Notes: a model not told the origin generated them from the letters alone. A stretch of 64,000 nt of DNA from Jaltomata sinuosa (GCA_003996215.1 QJPP01001567.1:309001-373000), one strand, 5' to 3'. Positions 43,175 to 55,119 are shown, counted from the first letter of the stretch. Numbers and translations are program-made.

Positions 43175-43690
43175 GTGGAGGAAGAAAATTCACATGATAA
43201 TGTAGCTTTGTTTGACAAATCTCCTCAAAGGGATGCATCTGGTGTGCTAGTTGCTTTTGCTTGCCAAGGAACTGTGATGTCCAATGCAAGTTTGCTACTC
43301 GCTGAAATCGAATATCCATTTGCTGATACTTTATGGCTTCGCACAATTCCCTGTTGGCATACTTCTCTTGAGGAATTTCATGGGTGTAACCAAAATGGAG
43401 TGTCGCCTTACCTTGACTTTTGCTTACGCAAATGCAACTGGGTTGATACTGGGCAGGAGTTCACTCTTCTGGGATTCTTGTTGTTTGGAATAGGTGCTCA
43501 CAGGAACTGCGACAGTTTGGCTTTGTCTCTTGGAAGTGTCATTTTTTTGGGTCGGACAACGGGGTCAAGGACGATTTCTTTCAGGGCATCCCTACACTCT
43601 ACACCTACTATGATGAGTGACGAGGCAGATAGTGATGCATTGATTAGCAAAAGGATAACAATATTTTTCCAGGGGAAAAAAGATTGTTGA
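43175..43690 (+). CDS. Unassigned ORF in element N, 171 codons
   Basis: Open frame in the interior of element N after the gag remnant, with no ATG at the exact frame opening (the preceding frame 42812-43150 is separate). I recognise no domain. Codon content is mixed, with a GC level higher than the surrounding intergenic DNA. It may be part of a captured host or retroelement sequence, or chance. Another open frame, 43737-44051, carries two VWDPG boxes about 60 codons apart. Confidence 0.3.
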   Translation: MEEENSHDNVALFDKSPQRDASGVLVAFACQGTVMSNASLLLAEIEYPFADTLWLRTIPCWHTSLEEFHGCNQNGVSPYLDFCLRKCNWVDTGQEFTLLGFLLFGIGAHRNCDSLALSLGSVIFLGRTTGSRTISFRASLHSTPTMMSDEADSDALISKRITIFFQGKKDC

Positions 43691-44327
43691 AGCTGAAAAT
43701 CGAAAATCTGCTGAGGGATTCAATGGACAACATATTTTGAGTCAATTTCCATTTGTTCCTGCTGCTAATTTCCTTACTGTAACCATTCCCGCGACTGCAG
43801 TGGATCCGTGTGTTTGGGATCCAGGAATAGTTTTCGAGTTCATGGCTCTAACAAGTTATTCAGTGAACAACATGGAGGAACTACTATTGCTGGGATGTAC
43901 TGGCAAGTTTTTCTTGATTACGAATTCAAACTCTATGAGTAGAGTGTGGGATCCCGGACAACCATGGTGTGTAAATTCTTACTTGTCCAATGAGTGCTTC
44001 ATTGTCTATAACTGCTTCCGTTCACATGTCCTTCAATTGCGTATACACTAATACTATTCTTAGATGAATATTATTATGATGTAAAACACGAGGTTTTGGC
44101 AGCCAACTTCAAGCACACACCAGTTTTGCATCTTCACTATATAATTGTTCTTGCTCCATGTTACTGGAGTGGAATGTAATAGTATTAAGGAGTGGATATA
44201 AGGTGAAGCTTCAGGTTGAGCACCCTTCTACAGGTTACACACTTTATGGGGTCATCGAGATGGTAGAGTGGGCTGCACACCGTGGATATAACATGGCTTA
44301 TGTACTGCATTAGTTTTTGTTATCCTC

Positions 44328-44903
44328 TTGAATAAGTGTGTGGTTGCAGGGCAGATTATAACTGAACTCCATTTGATAATGCCGAAGAGTTTTACTATAA
44401 ATCAGAAAGAACGTGATTCTAATTGGTTGATATCAGTTCCAATGGAGAGATTTGGTGGAAGACGAGCTTCTAACACTATTCATCGATACTTCAAGTTGAA
44501 TATGTCAATTGATAGTATAGGAATTGATGCTAAGGAAGAATGGAATGAGAAGGGCATTGCAGCTCATGTTAGACATATGTGTCAGTTGGTGCTAGAAGAT
44601 ATAACAAAGGTCTCTTATGTTGTTGTTAGTAGTGCTTCTATAAGTTTGGGTGATACGTTTAGGTGCATTGCTCTTTTGGACACATCTCACATTATTAAAC
44701 ATCTTTGCCATGTTATTCTGGGGCTAAGCAAGAATTATGCAACCATGTCTATACTACAAGCTGCCAACCAAGTTACTTTTTTGTTGCTTACCAATCTAAC
44801 TATACCCGGGGATGCTCATGCCTACTCAAACCTTGAGGACAAGGTTCTTATCGGGGTCGGAGACATTGTTATGAATGGGCCGAGGCCAGTTAAAGTAAAA
44901 TAG
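44328..44903 (+). CDS. Unassigned ORF running into 3' LTR of N, 191 codons
   Basis: The longest open frame in element N. It runs through the internal region and over the LTR start at 44867. No domain is recognised. The stretch IDAKEEWNEKGIAAHVRHMCQ and the later hydrophobic segment show no family I can name. The C-terminal dozen codons are LTR, so the natural frame is likely truncated or accidental. Confidence 0.3.
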   Translation: MNKCVVAGQIITELHLIMPKSFTINQKERDSNWLISVPMERFGGRRASNTIHRYFKLNMSIDSIGIDAKEEWNEKGIAAHVRHMCQLVLEDITKVSYVVVSSASISLGDTFRCIALLDTSHIIKHLCHVILGLSKNYATMSILQAANQVTFLLLTNLTIPGDAHAYSNLEDKVLIGVGDIVMNGPRPVKVK

Positions 44904-45178
44904 CCCAATACCACATTAAGTGGTTATGTGTAGGATCCGGGCTAATAAATAGCATATTCAAGGAAAAATAGGCTTATGCAAATTATTGAGAAAGAAATGT
45001 CTAGTCCTCTCATCCCCTTTCTTAGAGTCTAAGCTTCTCATCCCCATTTTTATCTCTATCCTTTAATTACATGTAATTTCAATATTTTCTTTATAATACG
45101 GTAGTTTGAGTGTTGATTCTAAAGTTGTAATCGTGTTCCCGTTCTTATTGATATAGTGAGGAATTTGGGTTTGTTACA
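44867..45178 (+). repeat. 3' LTR of element N
   Basis: TGTTATGAATGGGCCGAGGC to GGTTTGTTACA, matching 42123-42431. Confidence 0.85.
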
Positions 45179-45183
45179 GTTAC

Positions 45184-45355
45184 TGTAGCAACCTAACTTC
45201 TCCAAGGTATGAGGCTTATAAAAAGCCTTGTCTTCTGTGTGAAAAAGACGCACCAAGAAATATGAGAAAGCAAATTACTACTCCTACTTTCCTTCTTTCT
45301 TTCTCTCCTTGCTTTAGCTATTTAAGTTTTAATATACTATCTTTATTTTATAACA
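45184..45355 (+). mobile_element. 5' LTR of copia element K
   Basis: A 172-bp LTR starting TGTAGCAACCTAAC and ending TTTATAACA, followed by CGTTATCAGCACGA, a primer region typical of short-LTR plant copia elements. It contains TATAAAAAGCC (near 45217). The rest of K is displaced to 58054-61070 by nested insertions. Confidence 0.65.
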
Positions 45356-45369
45356 CGTTATCAGCACGA
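45356..45369 (+). other. Primer binding region of copia K
   Basis: CGTTATCAGCACGA directly after the LTR end TAACA. Confidence 0.6.
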
Positions 45370-46258
45370 TACTCTAATCAACTAAAGGTATGTGCTTATA
45401 ATTTTATTCTAGCTATCAGTACACAGAAAGGATGACTTAGCAGTTAGCACCCAACAGTAGTTTGCAAGTCTTTCACATTCTTCCTATAGTTTGATTCATG
45501 GTAACATTTAATTTTTGTTTAATCAATTCTAAGATAGTTTTGCCTCACAAATCTCAGCGTATTAGTAAAGAATTATTTTGAGAAATATTTAGTCATTATG
45601 TGATGGTCATGGTATTAAAATGATGAACTAATACTAGATCGGAAAGGGACTGTGACTACAAAGATAATTCTGTACTATTATCAAAGGCTTGTTATGACTC
45701 TTTGCTTATATATTTTTAAAATTGTGAGTACATCTTAACCATGTTCAAGATATATATTCTAAATGTGAGATTTCAGTGACCTGATTGATTAAAGGTAGAA
45801 TGCTCACGTTTACCTTTTCTTGTATTTGTGCAACTAACGCATCTTGAAGTTTTTCTTTTCAGGCCTTTGCTATTTCTAAATAACATTTCTCCAATAACTG
45901 ATTAGTATATCAATTTATTCAAAATAAATTATGCTGGCAGATTGACTTTAAATGTCAAAATAACTTTCAAACTTATTTTAACAGAGTTGATCTGGTATCT
46001 ATTCATCACAATAAAAATCGTCCAAGGCTAGCTAGAGAAAATTATTAAAAAAGAGCCCTATAAATCAACATCAGAAAGCCATTCAACCTGCTGGAATAAC
46101 AATCTCAACGTGGTGTGAAATCTTATAACATAAAGTAGTGAAATTAAGCCATTAGTTAGAGCATAAAAAATATCAGTCATTGTCATTGTTTAAGCCTAAA
46201 GCTTTTTCACTACTACTAACACCGAAAAGGAAAAAGGGAAACAACTATTCTTTGTAAT
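45370..46258 (+). other. Leader of copia K, no recognisable coding
   Basis: About 890 bp with no supportable frame. It ends at GTAAT (46254-46258), the target duplication of the next element. Confidence 0.45.
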
Positions 46259-46327
46259 TGTTGCGAAAATATCATGGGTTAACTAGCACACAATCACACA
46301 GAAAATAGAGAAGAAAAATAATACAAG
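46259..46327 (-). repeat. C1 3' LTR, distal part (LINE-interrupted)
   Basis: TGTTGCGAAAATATCATGGG to AATAATACAAG matches 54829-54901 of the 5' LTR. It is then broken by the LINE tail. Confidence 0.85.
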
Positions 46328-49300
46328 ACAACAACAACAACAACATACCCAGTGTATTCCCACAACGTGGGGTCTGGGGAGGGTAGAGTGTACGCAGTCC
46401 GTACCACTACCTCAGAGGTGAGGTAGAGAGGCTGTTTCCGATAGACCCCCGACTCAAGACAAAAAGAGTCTAAGAATAGGCTAAAAAGGACGTAACAAAG
46501 ATACAGGATACAAAAACATGATAAAACTACAAGAGACGATAGGAAGTAATATGTAGTAACAAACAACAGACAGAAGCAGAACACTGCCACAAAATACTAC
46601 TACGAGGAATCCAAGCACAAAAAAACTATAAGCGAGCACTACGATTACTAGTCAGGACAACAAGGAAACACACTCCTACCTACTAGCCTACCCACACTTC
46701 TACCTACTACTCTTCTACCCTAATCCGCGTCCTCCACATCTTCCTATCTAGGGTCATGTCCTCGGTAAGCTGCAACTGCGCCATGTCCTGTCGAATCACC
46801 TCTCCCCAATACTTTTTCGGTCTACCTCGTCCTCTCCGGTATCCATCCATAGCCAACCTCTCAGACCTCCGCACTGGAGCATCTGTGCCTCTCCTCCTTA
46901 CATGTTCGAACCATCTCAACCTCGCTTCCCGCATCTTATCTTCCACCGATGCCACACCCACCTTATCTCGGATATCCTCATTCCTAATCCTATCTCTCCT
47001 AGTAAACCCACACATCCATCGCAACATCCTCATCTCCGCCACCTTCATCTTTTGAATATGGGAGTTCTTTACTAGCCAACACTCTACTCCATACAACAAA
47101 GCTGGTCGAACCACCACTCTGTAGAATTTGCCTTTAAGTTTAGTAGGCACCTTCTTATCACAAAAGACTCCAGATGCGAGCCTCCATTTCATCCACCCAA
47201 CGCCAATACGGTGAGTGACATCCTCATCGATCTCTCCATTTTCCTGGATAATAGACCCAAGATACTTGAAACTCCCTTTCTTTTGGATGACCTGTGTATC
47301 CAGCTTCACTTCTACGTCATCATCCTGAGTCGCCTCACTGAACTTGCACTCCATATATTCAGTCTTGGTCCTACTCAGCCTAAACCCCTTAGACTCGAGG
47401 GTCTGTCTCCAAACCTCCAACTTAGCATTAACTCCTCCGCGAGTTTCGTCAACCAAAACTACATCATCCGCAAATAACATGCAGAATGGCACCTCACCTT
47501 GTATTTGCCGCGTCAATACATCCATTACCAAGGCAAATAGAAAAGGGCTAAGGGTCGATCCCTGGTGCAACCCCATTAACACGGGAAAGTGCTCCGAATC
47601 TCCTCCCACAGTTCTAACGCGAGTCTTGGCCCCCTCATACATGTCCTTAATCGATCTGGTGTACGCCACGGGTACACCTCGAGCCTCCAAGCACCTCCAA
47701 AGGACCTCCCTAGGGACTTTATCATACGCCTTTTCTAGATCGATGAACACCATGTGCAAGTCCTTCTTCCTTTCCCTGTACTGCTCCACCAGTCTTCTAA
47801 GGAGATGAATAGCTTCTGTAGTCGAGCGTCCTGGCATAAAGCCAAACTGGTTCTCTGAAATAGGCACGATCTGTCTCAACCTCAACTCCACCACCCTCTC
47901 CCAGACCTTCATAGTGTGGCTTAGCAATTTGATACCCCTATAGTTGTTGCAACTCTGAATATCGCCCTTGTTCTTGTACAAAGGAATCATCGTGCTCCAT
48001 CTCCAAGCTTCAGGCATCTTTGCCGTTCTGAAAATACCCTCAGACAACTCGGTTAGCCACTTCACACCTGTCTCCCCCGAGCTCTTCCAAAAATCAACGG
48101 GAATCTCATCTGGCCCCGTCGCCCTACCCCTACGCATCTTACGAATCGCAACCTTAACCTCCTCAACCCTTATACGGCTACAACAATCATAGTCACTACG
48201 CCTCTCTGAGTGTGCCAAATCTCCCAGCACAAAGCTTTTGTCCCCCTATTCATTCAAGAGTCCATGGAAGTAAGACTGCCATCTCTTTCTAATGAGTACC
48301 TCATCTACTAGTATTTTGCCATCTTCGTCCTTGATGCACTTCACTTGATCAAGGTCCTGAGTCCTCCTCTCTCTAGCCTTTGCTAACCTGTATAACTTCT
48401 TATCCCCACCTTTATCCTCTAAAGCCGCGTATAAGCTCTCAAAGGCTGCCGTTTTAGCTGCCGTTACCGCTAACTTAGCCTCCTTCCTAGCTATCTTATA
48501 CACCTCTCTATTCCTTCGCTTCTCCTCCTCATCCTTACTCTCTACCAACTTCGCATATGCCCCCTTTTTTGCCTCCACCTTTCCTTTTACTTCTCCATTC
48601 CACCACCAGTCCCCTCGATGCTTGCCAGCACGACTTCTCGAGACGCCCAATACCTCTCTAGCCGTCTCCCTTATGCAACTAGCAGTCGTATCCCACATAT
48701 TATCCACATCCCCACTCCTCCCCCAAGCCCCCCTAGTCATCAACTTCTCCCCTATTTCCAGTGCACTGTCCATAGTCAGGCTACCCCATCTAATCCTAGA
48801 CCGGTCATCCACAATCCGCTTCTTTTTCTCCTTCTTGATCTCTAAATCAATCACTAAGAGTCTATGTTGGGTCGAAAGATTCTTACTTGGGATAACCTTA
48901 CAGTCTTTACAAAGACCTCTATCACCCGTCCTAAGGAGCAAAAAGTCTATCTGAGTCTTGACCACCGAACTACGGAAGGTAACCAAGTGCTCCTCCTTCT
49001 TCGGGAAACTAGAATTAGCTACTCTCAACCCAAAGGCTCTAGCGAAATCCAAGAGTGCGGCTCCCTCTTCATTCCTATCCCCGAAACCAAAGCCTCCATG
49101 CACGTCGTCATAACCCCTCGAAGATACCCCGATGTGCCCATTGAAATCCCCTCCAATGAAAAGCTTCTCAGTATCCGGCAAACCTCCCACTACCTCGTCC
49201 AAAACCTCCCAAAAGCGTTTCTTCTCCCCCTCATCCAAGCCCACTTGTGGTGCGTACGCACTAATAATGTTCAAAGTAGACCCTCCAAGGACTAACTTAA

Positions 49301-49505
49301 TTGACATCAACCTATCGTTGACCCTCCTAACCTCCACCACTTGTTCTCTCAAATCCTCATCCACTAGGATACCTACCCCATTCCTATTCCTCACACCTCC
49401 TGAGTACCACAACTTATACCCGTCTACCTCTCGCGCCTTAGTGCCCACCCATTTAGTCTCCTGGACACACGCTATGCTAATCCTCCTCTTCTTGATCCTC
49501 CTCTT
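46328..49505 (-). mobile_element. RTE-type LINE, 5' truncated, (TTG)n tail
   Basis: A non-LTR element read on the minus strand. The 3' end is ACAACAACAACAACAAC on the plus strand, i.e. a (TTG)n tail rather than poly(A), with the TGGGAATACACTGGGTATG end seen in plant RTE LINEs and their partner SINEs. It inserted into the C1 LTR; the intact LTR at 54829-55119 shows the empty site (AATAATACAAGGATTTAATG). CAAG at 46324-46327 and 49506-49509 may be the target duplication. The 5' end is cut inside the endonuclease domain. Confidence 0.85.
46707..49505 (-). pseudogene. LINE endonuclease-reverse transcriptase ORF
   Basis: One long frame of about 930 codons, interrupted by a single in-frame TAG at 48246-48248. 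The first 420 codons are an AP-type endonuclease (CVQETKW, NRNGVGI, SAYAPQ, GGDFNGHIG). The next part is RT (GPDEIPVDFWK, VFIDLEKAYDKVP, LHQGSTLSPFLFAL, FADD at 47463-47474) and a C-terminal zinc-like region with VRRRGTDAP...GRGRPKK...W. No ATG is kept at the 5' end, because the element is truncated. The enzyme nicks the target and primes reverse transcription there. RTE clade is inferred from the motif style and tail. Confidence 0.9.
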
Positions 49506-49787
49506 CAAGAATTTAACGAAATTTAGCTAGGCCTAATCCTCCAAACAAAAGCAGAGAGAGTTTTCTACTACGAAAGAAGAGAAGTTTACAATGCTTTTAG
49601 AATTCTCAACTACAACCGTATATATAGATCTCAAGTAGTCCCAAACTTATAAGAAAAATGTTTTCCCAATCCTACAAAGATTATACTTTCCTTTCCCAAA
49701 TCCATTAGGACAAAGGGTTTCCTAAACCAATAGGCATTATGAGTTTTCTAAAATATACAAGGAAAACAATTCAAGACATAATTAACA
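49506..49787 (-). repeat. C1 3' LTR, proximal part
   Basis: Continues the LTR after the LINE (ATTTAGCTAGGCCTAATCC...) to AAGACATAATTAACA. The plus-strand 49788-49802 (AATCTTCCCCTTGGC) is the polypurine tract on the minus strand. Confidence 0.85.
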
Positions 49788-49844
49788 AATCTTCCCCTTG
49801 GCTTGATTTTTTTTCATCAATAGGAACAACATCTCTCTGCCTTT

Positions 49845-49985
49845 CCCCCAGCCCTCAAAAGGGCTCACTGAGTATTACACATGCCAATCAAGTATAAGCA
49901 GTGCCTAAACTTATTGGTCGGATCTGCCTTGCTCATCATATCTGCCGGATGATCATGTGTAGACATCTTCTTCACATCAACAACC
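49845..49985 (-). pseudogene. Copia RNase H C-terminal end (C1)
   Basis: The minus strand reads VDVKKMSTHDHPADMMSKAD...KFRHCLYLIGM and a stop. This is the usual copia pol terminus ('...NPADMLTK...KF..C..L.G'). It lies just before the polypurine tract. RT and integrase are missing between it and the GAG-pre-integrase domain. Confidence 0.75.
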
Positions 49986-50204
49986 TCTTTACAACCTACT
50001 ACCTTTTGTCCCTTTGGCAATAAACCAAACTTCTATGTTCGATTCTTGTGAAATGACTCAATCTCTTTAACTATAACACCATTCCATCGATCTCCCTTTG
50101 AACTATAAATAGTTTCTTTATAGCTATTTCGCTCAAACACGTCAATGGTCTCTGCAACTGACAAAGAAATTTCCATAAAATCTATATATCCAGAAAGATT
50201 ATCA

Positions 50205-50850
50205 TCAACTACATTTGCAAATCTCTTTGGTCAGTTGATCAGTCGCTTCTCTCTTCTCTCTTCTTGTTGTAATGCTATACGATTGTTGTTGCATAGGTGC
50301 ATCAACATTATCATCTTGATTAAGGTTTTGCACCTCCTCCACATCTGAATTACTGAGTTGAGCTAATGGAAATTCAATTTCTAGCTCTATGCGGTCTCTG
50401 ACACCACGATCTGTTTCTTCTATTACCTTCTCACTGAACTGTACCCTTGTTTGCTTACCAAGCACACAATGCCCACAAAAATTCAAAGCTTAATTTTTTG
50501 TACACGTCCAGCAAAGTTTGCTTTCTCAACAAAGACAATCCCTTCTCATTCATATAACTAAGCCGTAAGTGCCATAACTGAGATTGATTCAAATCACTCT
50601 TTCTAGAAGCTACAATTGCTTCTCCTTCAACTATATTGGCTTGAAGATAATATACTCTAGAATGCATCTTACCATTCATGAGTACCATGGAGCCTTTACA
50701 CACTTTAAGTGTCCGATTCTTTAAGTGAAACTTATGCCCTTGATTATCCAAAGTCGAAAGAGAAATCAAATTCTTTTTTATTCGAGGAACATGCCTACAC
50801 GCAATATTTTTGATAATGCCATCGAACATTCTCAATTTTGATGTTACCAA
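50205..50850 (-). pseudogene. Copia GAG-pre-integrase domain (C1)
   Basis: Frames on the minus strand carry MFDGIIKNI, RVPRIKKNLISLSTLD, LWHLRLSYMNEKGLSLL and HCVLGKQTRVQF, matching the copia GAG-pre-integrase region and the first His/Cys of integrase. A frame change near 50470 breaks it. Confidence 0.85.
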
Positions 50851-51097
50851 TCCCCTCTACCTCTAATCGATTATCATCACCTAGGTAGACAGTCTCACTC
50901 GTCTGCTTGTAAGTTGCCAACTTGTTCTTGTGTGGACACATGTGAAAAATTGCACCAGAATCAAGAATCCAGGAATTATACCTATTATTAGAACTTGCAG
51001 CATAAACTTCTCCTACATAGTCATTATAATCATAATTGATGCTAGTGTCAACAATATTTGCAGAGTAATCAACAATATTTGCAGAGTGATGTTTCAT
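50795..51097 (-). pseudogene. Copia aspartic protease (C1)
   Basis: Contains SWILDSGAIFHMCPHKNKL with the DSG active site, then VYLGDDNRLEVEGIGNIKI. A small direct duplication (ATCAACAATATTTGCAGAGT, twice near 51055-51090) lies at its N-terminal side. It is shifted relative to the GAG-pre-integrase frame and cut off upstream by the insertion at 51106. Confidence 0.85.
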
Positions 51098-51109
51098 GGG
51101 TTCACGACT

Positions 51110-51439
51110 ATGAGGTCTCTAGCAACTTCTATCTTCGATTCCCATGGCGGAAGTTGGGTCTTTGCTCTCTTTGTGTCATCTTGTAGTAGCTGTTATACCT
51201 ATTTAGACTATATCCTAGGGAGGTTTTTTTTAAATTGTTGTAAAGGTTTTCCACAATTTCCTATGTATCCTATTTCTAAACATGCTTTTGTAAAGAAAGG
51301 ATTTCTTTTATGTATAAAAGTGGATTGATTTAAGGAGTTATTTTTTTTCCGCATATTACCTGTTGGACGGGTGGTCGGGGTTCGTCTATCTAGGTGGTTA
51401 GAGTAGGCTCCCGTATGGCCCGGTGGGTCAGGTCGTGAC
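51110..51439 (+). mobile_element. Gypsy G-like LTR end fragment
   Basis: Ends TTTTTTTTCCGCATATTACC...CTAGGTGGTTAGAGTAGGCTCCCGTATGGCCCGG...GGTCGTGACA, the same terminal module as 10903-11023 and 16800-16926. It is joined directly to the DU1 copy at about 51444. Confidence 0.7.
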
Positions 51440-51443
51440 AGTC

Positions 51444-54187
51444 ACTAATGGATATAAATGGGCTTAATACTAGTTTAATAGATCTTCTAGAAGTAAAAGG
51501 GACTAAATGTTGTTTATTCACACTGATACCTGAGATGATACAAGACTCGACCGAGCTGAGCGCTAGACATGGTTTTATTATTGATTTTAGATCCGGATAG
51601 ACTTTGGGCACGCATAATGAGATCTTGAGAGTTAGTATGCAGTGGCGGAGACCTCTATGGACCTTGCTGATCCGGACTAGGGGCTATGAGTCGAGAGTGC
51701 TGAAGGAGGGGTATACAAGGGAGTAGAGGTATACGGTAGAAGCCCTTTCATGGGTCCTACCTGCTGGGCCTGCAGGCACCGGAGGAGATGCATACGATAT
51801 TACTGGCATATCATATCATATCATTCATTTTCTGCACGATTGCACCCCTTATTTGCTATTTGTTGAGTGTACTCTCCGGTAGTATGTGATATCGGTAGGG
51901 TTTGTCTTCACTTGTATGTATTCCTCGGGTGTATGGGCGCTCATTGGGATTGTAGGTAGATTAGTGTTATTTTCTCCTATTATAGTTACCTGCTAGTTTA
52001 TTTTTCGATCATCCTTACCTTGTGAGCTGTATTGTTAGCATGTTTCTGGTTAGTTGACTTTCCTTCTCTCCTTTTATTTTATGTTACCGGTACACCGCTC
52101 TGTTTATTAAGCTTTACTTATTTATTGTTATTGCAAGGACCCATGTGATTTTTCTACTCTCACATCTGTTTTCTGTGATACCTCTTCTGCGGCTAGCTTG
52201 TACACTTGTATTCTTTTAGTCCTTCTATCTGTTGCTAGTTTCCGTGTACTTCACTTTATTTACTTATGTGACCCTTTTTCTTTCCTTATCTTCTATTTTC
52301 TAATTTTACATTTTTTATATGCTAAGTCGCCCTATGATGTCTACTATATACCCGTTACTTATGCAATTGGTGCTCATACTACACTTCTGCATCTTCCTGG
52401 TGCAGATTCTAGTGTAGGCCATTGTCGTTGACGTGGGGACCTCGTGTAACTTTTGACTATCGGAGACATAGGGTGAGCTCCTGGCAACCGGGGCTTGTCT
52501 ATATCTCTTCTTTTGCACAGTTGACTCTTTTGTATATTCAGAGACACTTGTATATTTTATTTTGTACTCTCTTATACTCTGTATTTTTTTAGTAGTGGCT
52601 CTTGTACTTTTGATACCAAGTCGTGGGACGATGTAATTTTTTTTATATATATATATATATTCAGGTTGCTTTTCTTTTTTCTTAACTCCTTCCTCTTGTT
52701 ATTTTTATTGTGCGTGCTTCATTTAGATTGTGGCCCATTACTAACCATTCTGGGCTATGGGGATTGATTCGCCTACAATGAGATTGTAGGTGCCAACATA
52801 ACCTAAGAAATCAGATCGTGACAATAATACACAGAGGACCTGAGTCAAATGAATATATGATACTAATATAGAACCATTTTTATATGTGAGAATAATAATT
52901 TTGGCAAGCCAAGTGAGGTAGAGTGCAAGGATTTGACCTTCACCTAGTAAATAGACAAGGCTTCATTTTCTTAGATATATTTTCACATAGATTTTGCTAA
53001 TTTATTTGGAAGAATATGCATATATACAAAGTAGTAATATATTTATGCTTATAATGACTGAATGTGATAAGATTATTTAACGGTTCAAAAATGGGTTAAA
53101 TTGCACTTTGGCCTATTATGCCCATTAGTTGAGAATAAAGTGGTAGGTTCAAGTTGTATCACATTAAGAGGATAAGACATCGTTTGCTTTCTGGTTTATC
53201 ATAATGATATGATATTGGGTTCAAGTCGCATCAAATTATGTCCTAATACGCCTTCATATTAGTAAGACATTGGGTTCAAGTACCAATGCACTATTTATTG
53301 ATGACATAATGATGATTGAGCAAATTAATGTGCTTTTAATGAAAATTATGAAATCTGTTCCACTAAATTTGCTCTATTTCCTGAAGTGAATGTGATAATA
53401 GTATATGAAAAGTCTGAAAGATGACAAAATAATTATTATGATTGTACAAATAAATGTAAGCGTGGCAAAGAACAAAATGATAATAGTCATCACTATGTTG
53501 ATTATAAAAAGAAGAACATTATGAGTTCTCAAATTAATCATTCAAAAATGAAGGTAATTTTTACCATATTGGTATGCAAGGTATTGCACACTCAGTTGTA
53601 GTGCAATCAAATCTGATGATTTTATAAATCCTTCATCAAAAGAAAGAAATATAAAATGAAGACACTAAACCTTTCAAGGTGATGTTGAGGTGGTTCATAT
53701 AAATATGACAAATGACAATGCATGACAAAGAGCTTATAATAAAATTTATGAAGTACATACAATAAATTAGTCAATTCCTTAAATAGAATGTGACTTATGA
53801 TAAGTATGATTGTCCGCCCATCTGACAATAAAACTTATAAATAAAAAATGTTATTATGTATGATTGGATAAGTACAACAACTCACCTCTACGGGAGGTTT
53901 TAGAGAATAAAAGAAAATATTTTGATATAAATGGTCATTTGGTCACGTACTGTGAGTACGTTATAAATGTTGTAGCATGTCCTATCATAAACTACTAAAA
54001 GGTAAAAGCAAGAAATCATTCTTGCCGATAAATATTTTGACTATAACCTAAATGAATACTATTGTGTGACTGTACAAATTTTTCATTGGTTGTGTACCTA
54101 TGGTGCATCAAAAAATATTTTGCCAAATCTTATGAAAAAAAGGAGGAAAAGAAAAAAATTACTAAAGGAAAAAATATAGCTAGAAAG
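51444..54187 (+). repeat. 2.74-kb duplicated segment DU1
   Basis: Matches 56681-59417 end to end at roughly 95%: the last 1.38 kb of gypsy LTR L1, the L1/K junction (52823/52824) and the first 1.36 kb of decayed copia K. The right edge is AATATAGCTAGAAAG, after which C1 gag-side sequence resumes. Includes a (TA)n run at 52641-52662. Confidence 0.9.
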
Positions 54188-54239
54188 ACCTTCACCTCAG
54201 TTCTGCTATCTGAAAAGCTCTTCTTCAACTCTTTAGATT

Positions 54240-54779
54240 TTAGTGCATTACTAACATCATCCAGTGAAATACTATCTTTTCCATATAACAATGTATCAAA
54301 AAAGTATCGTACGATGATGGTAAATAATATAACACGATCAAGGCCTGATCCTTACTCTCAATTTTGATATCCATGTTCTTCAAGTCCATTATAATTGAAT
54401 TTAACTCATCAAGGTGAGTTTTAACCATTGTACCTTCATACATCCAAAGATTGTACAACCTTTTTTTCAAGTAGAGATGGTTTGTTAGCGATATTTTAGA
54501 ATACAGATCATCTAGCTTCTTCCATGCGGTTGCTGCAGATTTCTCTTCAGCAATTTCCCAAAGAATGCTATCTATGATGCTCATGAAGATCGTACTCAAA
54601 GCCCTCTCCTTTAGGTCTACCTTCTCTGACTCTTTCATCTGCTCAAGAAAAGTCTCCTCGATTGCCTTCCATAACCCTTGTAACACCAGGGACGATCTCA
54701 TTCGAATCTTCCACATACTGAAACTAGACCCCTCGTTGAATTTATCTACTTCATACTTTGTTGAAGATGATGGGGACAT
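54240..54779 (-). pseudogene. Copia gag (UBN2-type), C1
   Basis: ATG at 54779 (GACATCTTAGC context). The frame runs 179 codons: KYEVDKFNEGSSFSMWKIRMRSSLVLQGLW, then AATAWKKLDDLYSKISLTNHLYLKKRLYNLWM and a H.DELNSIIMDL stretch. This is the standard N-terminal copia gag. It ends early and is then interrupted by the DU1 insertion. Upstream is the primer site. Confidence 0.85.
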
Positions 54780-54814
54780 CTTAGCTCTTGACTATGTGTA
54801 GAAACCCTAACCTT

Positions 54815-54826
54815 GCTCTGATATCA
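54815..54826 (-). other. C1 primer binding site
   Basis: The minus strand reads TGATATCAGAGC, one substitution from the initiator tRNA-Met complement. Confidence 0.75.
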
Positions 54827-54828
54827 AT

Positions 54829-55119
54829 TATTGCATAAATATCGTGGATTAACTAGCACACATCACACACAAAGAAAATAGAGAAGAAAAATAATACAAG
54901 GATTTAATGAGGTTCATCTAGGCCTAATCCTCCAAGCAAAGGCAGAGAGAGTTTTTCACTATGAAAGAAGAGAAGTTTATAATGCTTTTAGAATTTCCAA
55001 CTACAACCCTATATATAGATCACAAATAGTCCCAAGCCTATAAGGAAAGGTTTTTCTAAACTAATAGGGATATGAGTTTCCTAAAATATACAAGGAAAAA
55101 TTTCAAGACATAATTAACA
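54829..55119 (-). repeat. C1 5' LTR (empty-site copy)
   Basis: A 291-bp LTR on the minus strand from TGTTAATTATGTCTTGAA (55119) to the primer side. Contains CCTATATATAGATC (TATA, near 55010). Uninterrupted, so it documents the LTR before LINE insertion. Confidence 0.85.

Larger units (their letters stand above)
42123..45178 (+). mobile_element. Non-autonomous LTR element N with gag remnant
   Basis: LTRs at 42123-42431 (309 bp) and 44867-45178 (312 bp) share TGTT(G/A)TGAATGGGCCGAGGC ... GGTTTGTTACA and are ~85-90% alike. After the 5' LTR comes TTGGTGCTTTCATCG, probably the primer site region. The interior has a decayed gag and several unassigned open frames but no visible RT or integrase. Flanking pentamers (TGTAC and GTTAC) do not match exactly, so the target duplication is eroded or absent. 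Confidence 0.8.
46259..55119 (-). mobile_element. Ty1/copia element C1, nested and rearranged
   Basis: A minus-strand element. The 5' LTR is 54829-55119, with primer site at 54815-54826, gag 54240-54779, protease 50795-51097, GAG-pre-integrase 50205-50850, RNase H end about 49845-49985, polypurine tract at 49788-49802 and 3' LTR 49787 to 46259. The 5-bp duplication GTAAT lies at 46254-46258 and 55120-55124, so both ends are original. It carries a LINE in the 3' LTR and a 3.08-kb insertion between gag and protease. Integrase and most of RT are deleted. Confidence 0.85.

Noticed and set aside
43284..43493. Second overlapping protein in element N
   Set aside because: Short frame inside a longer one with no independent support.
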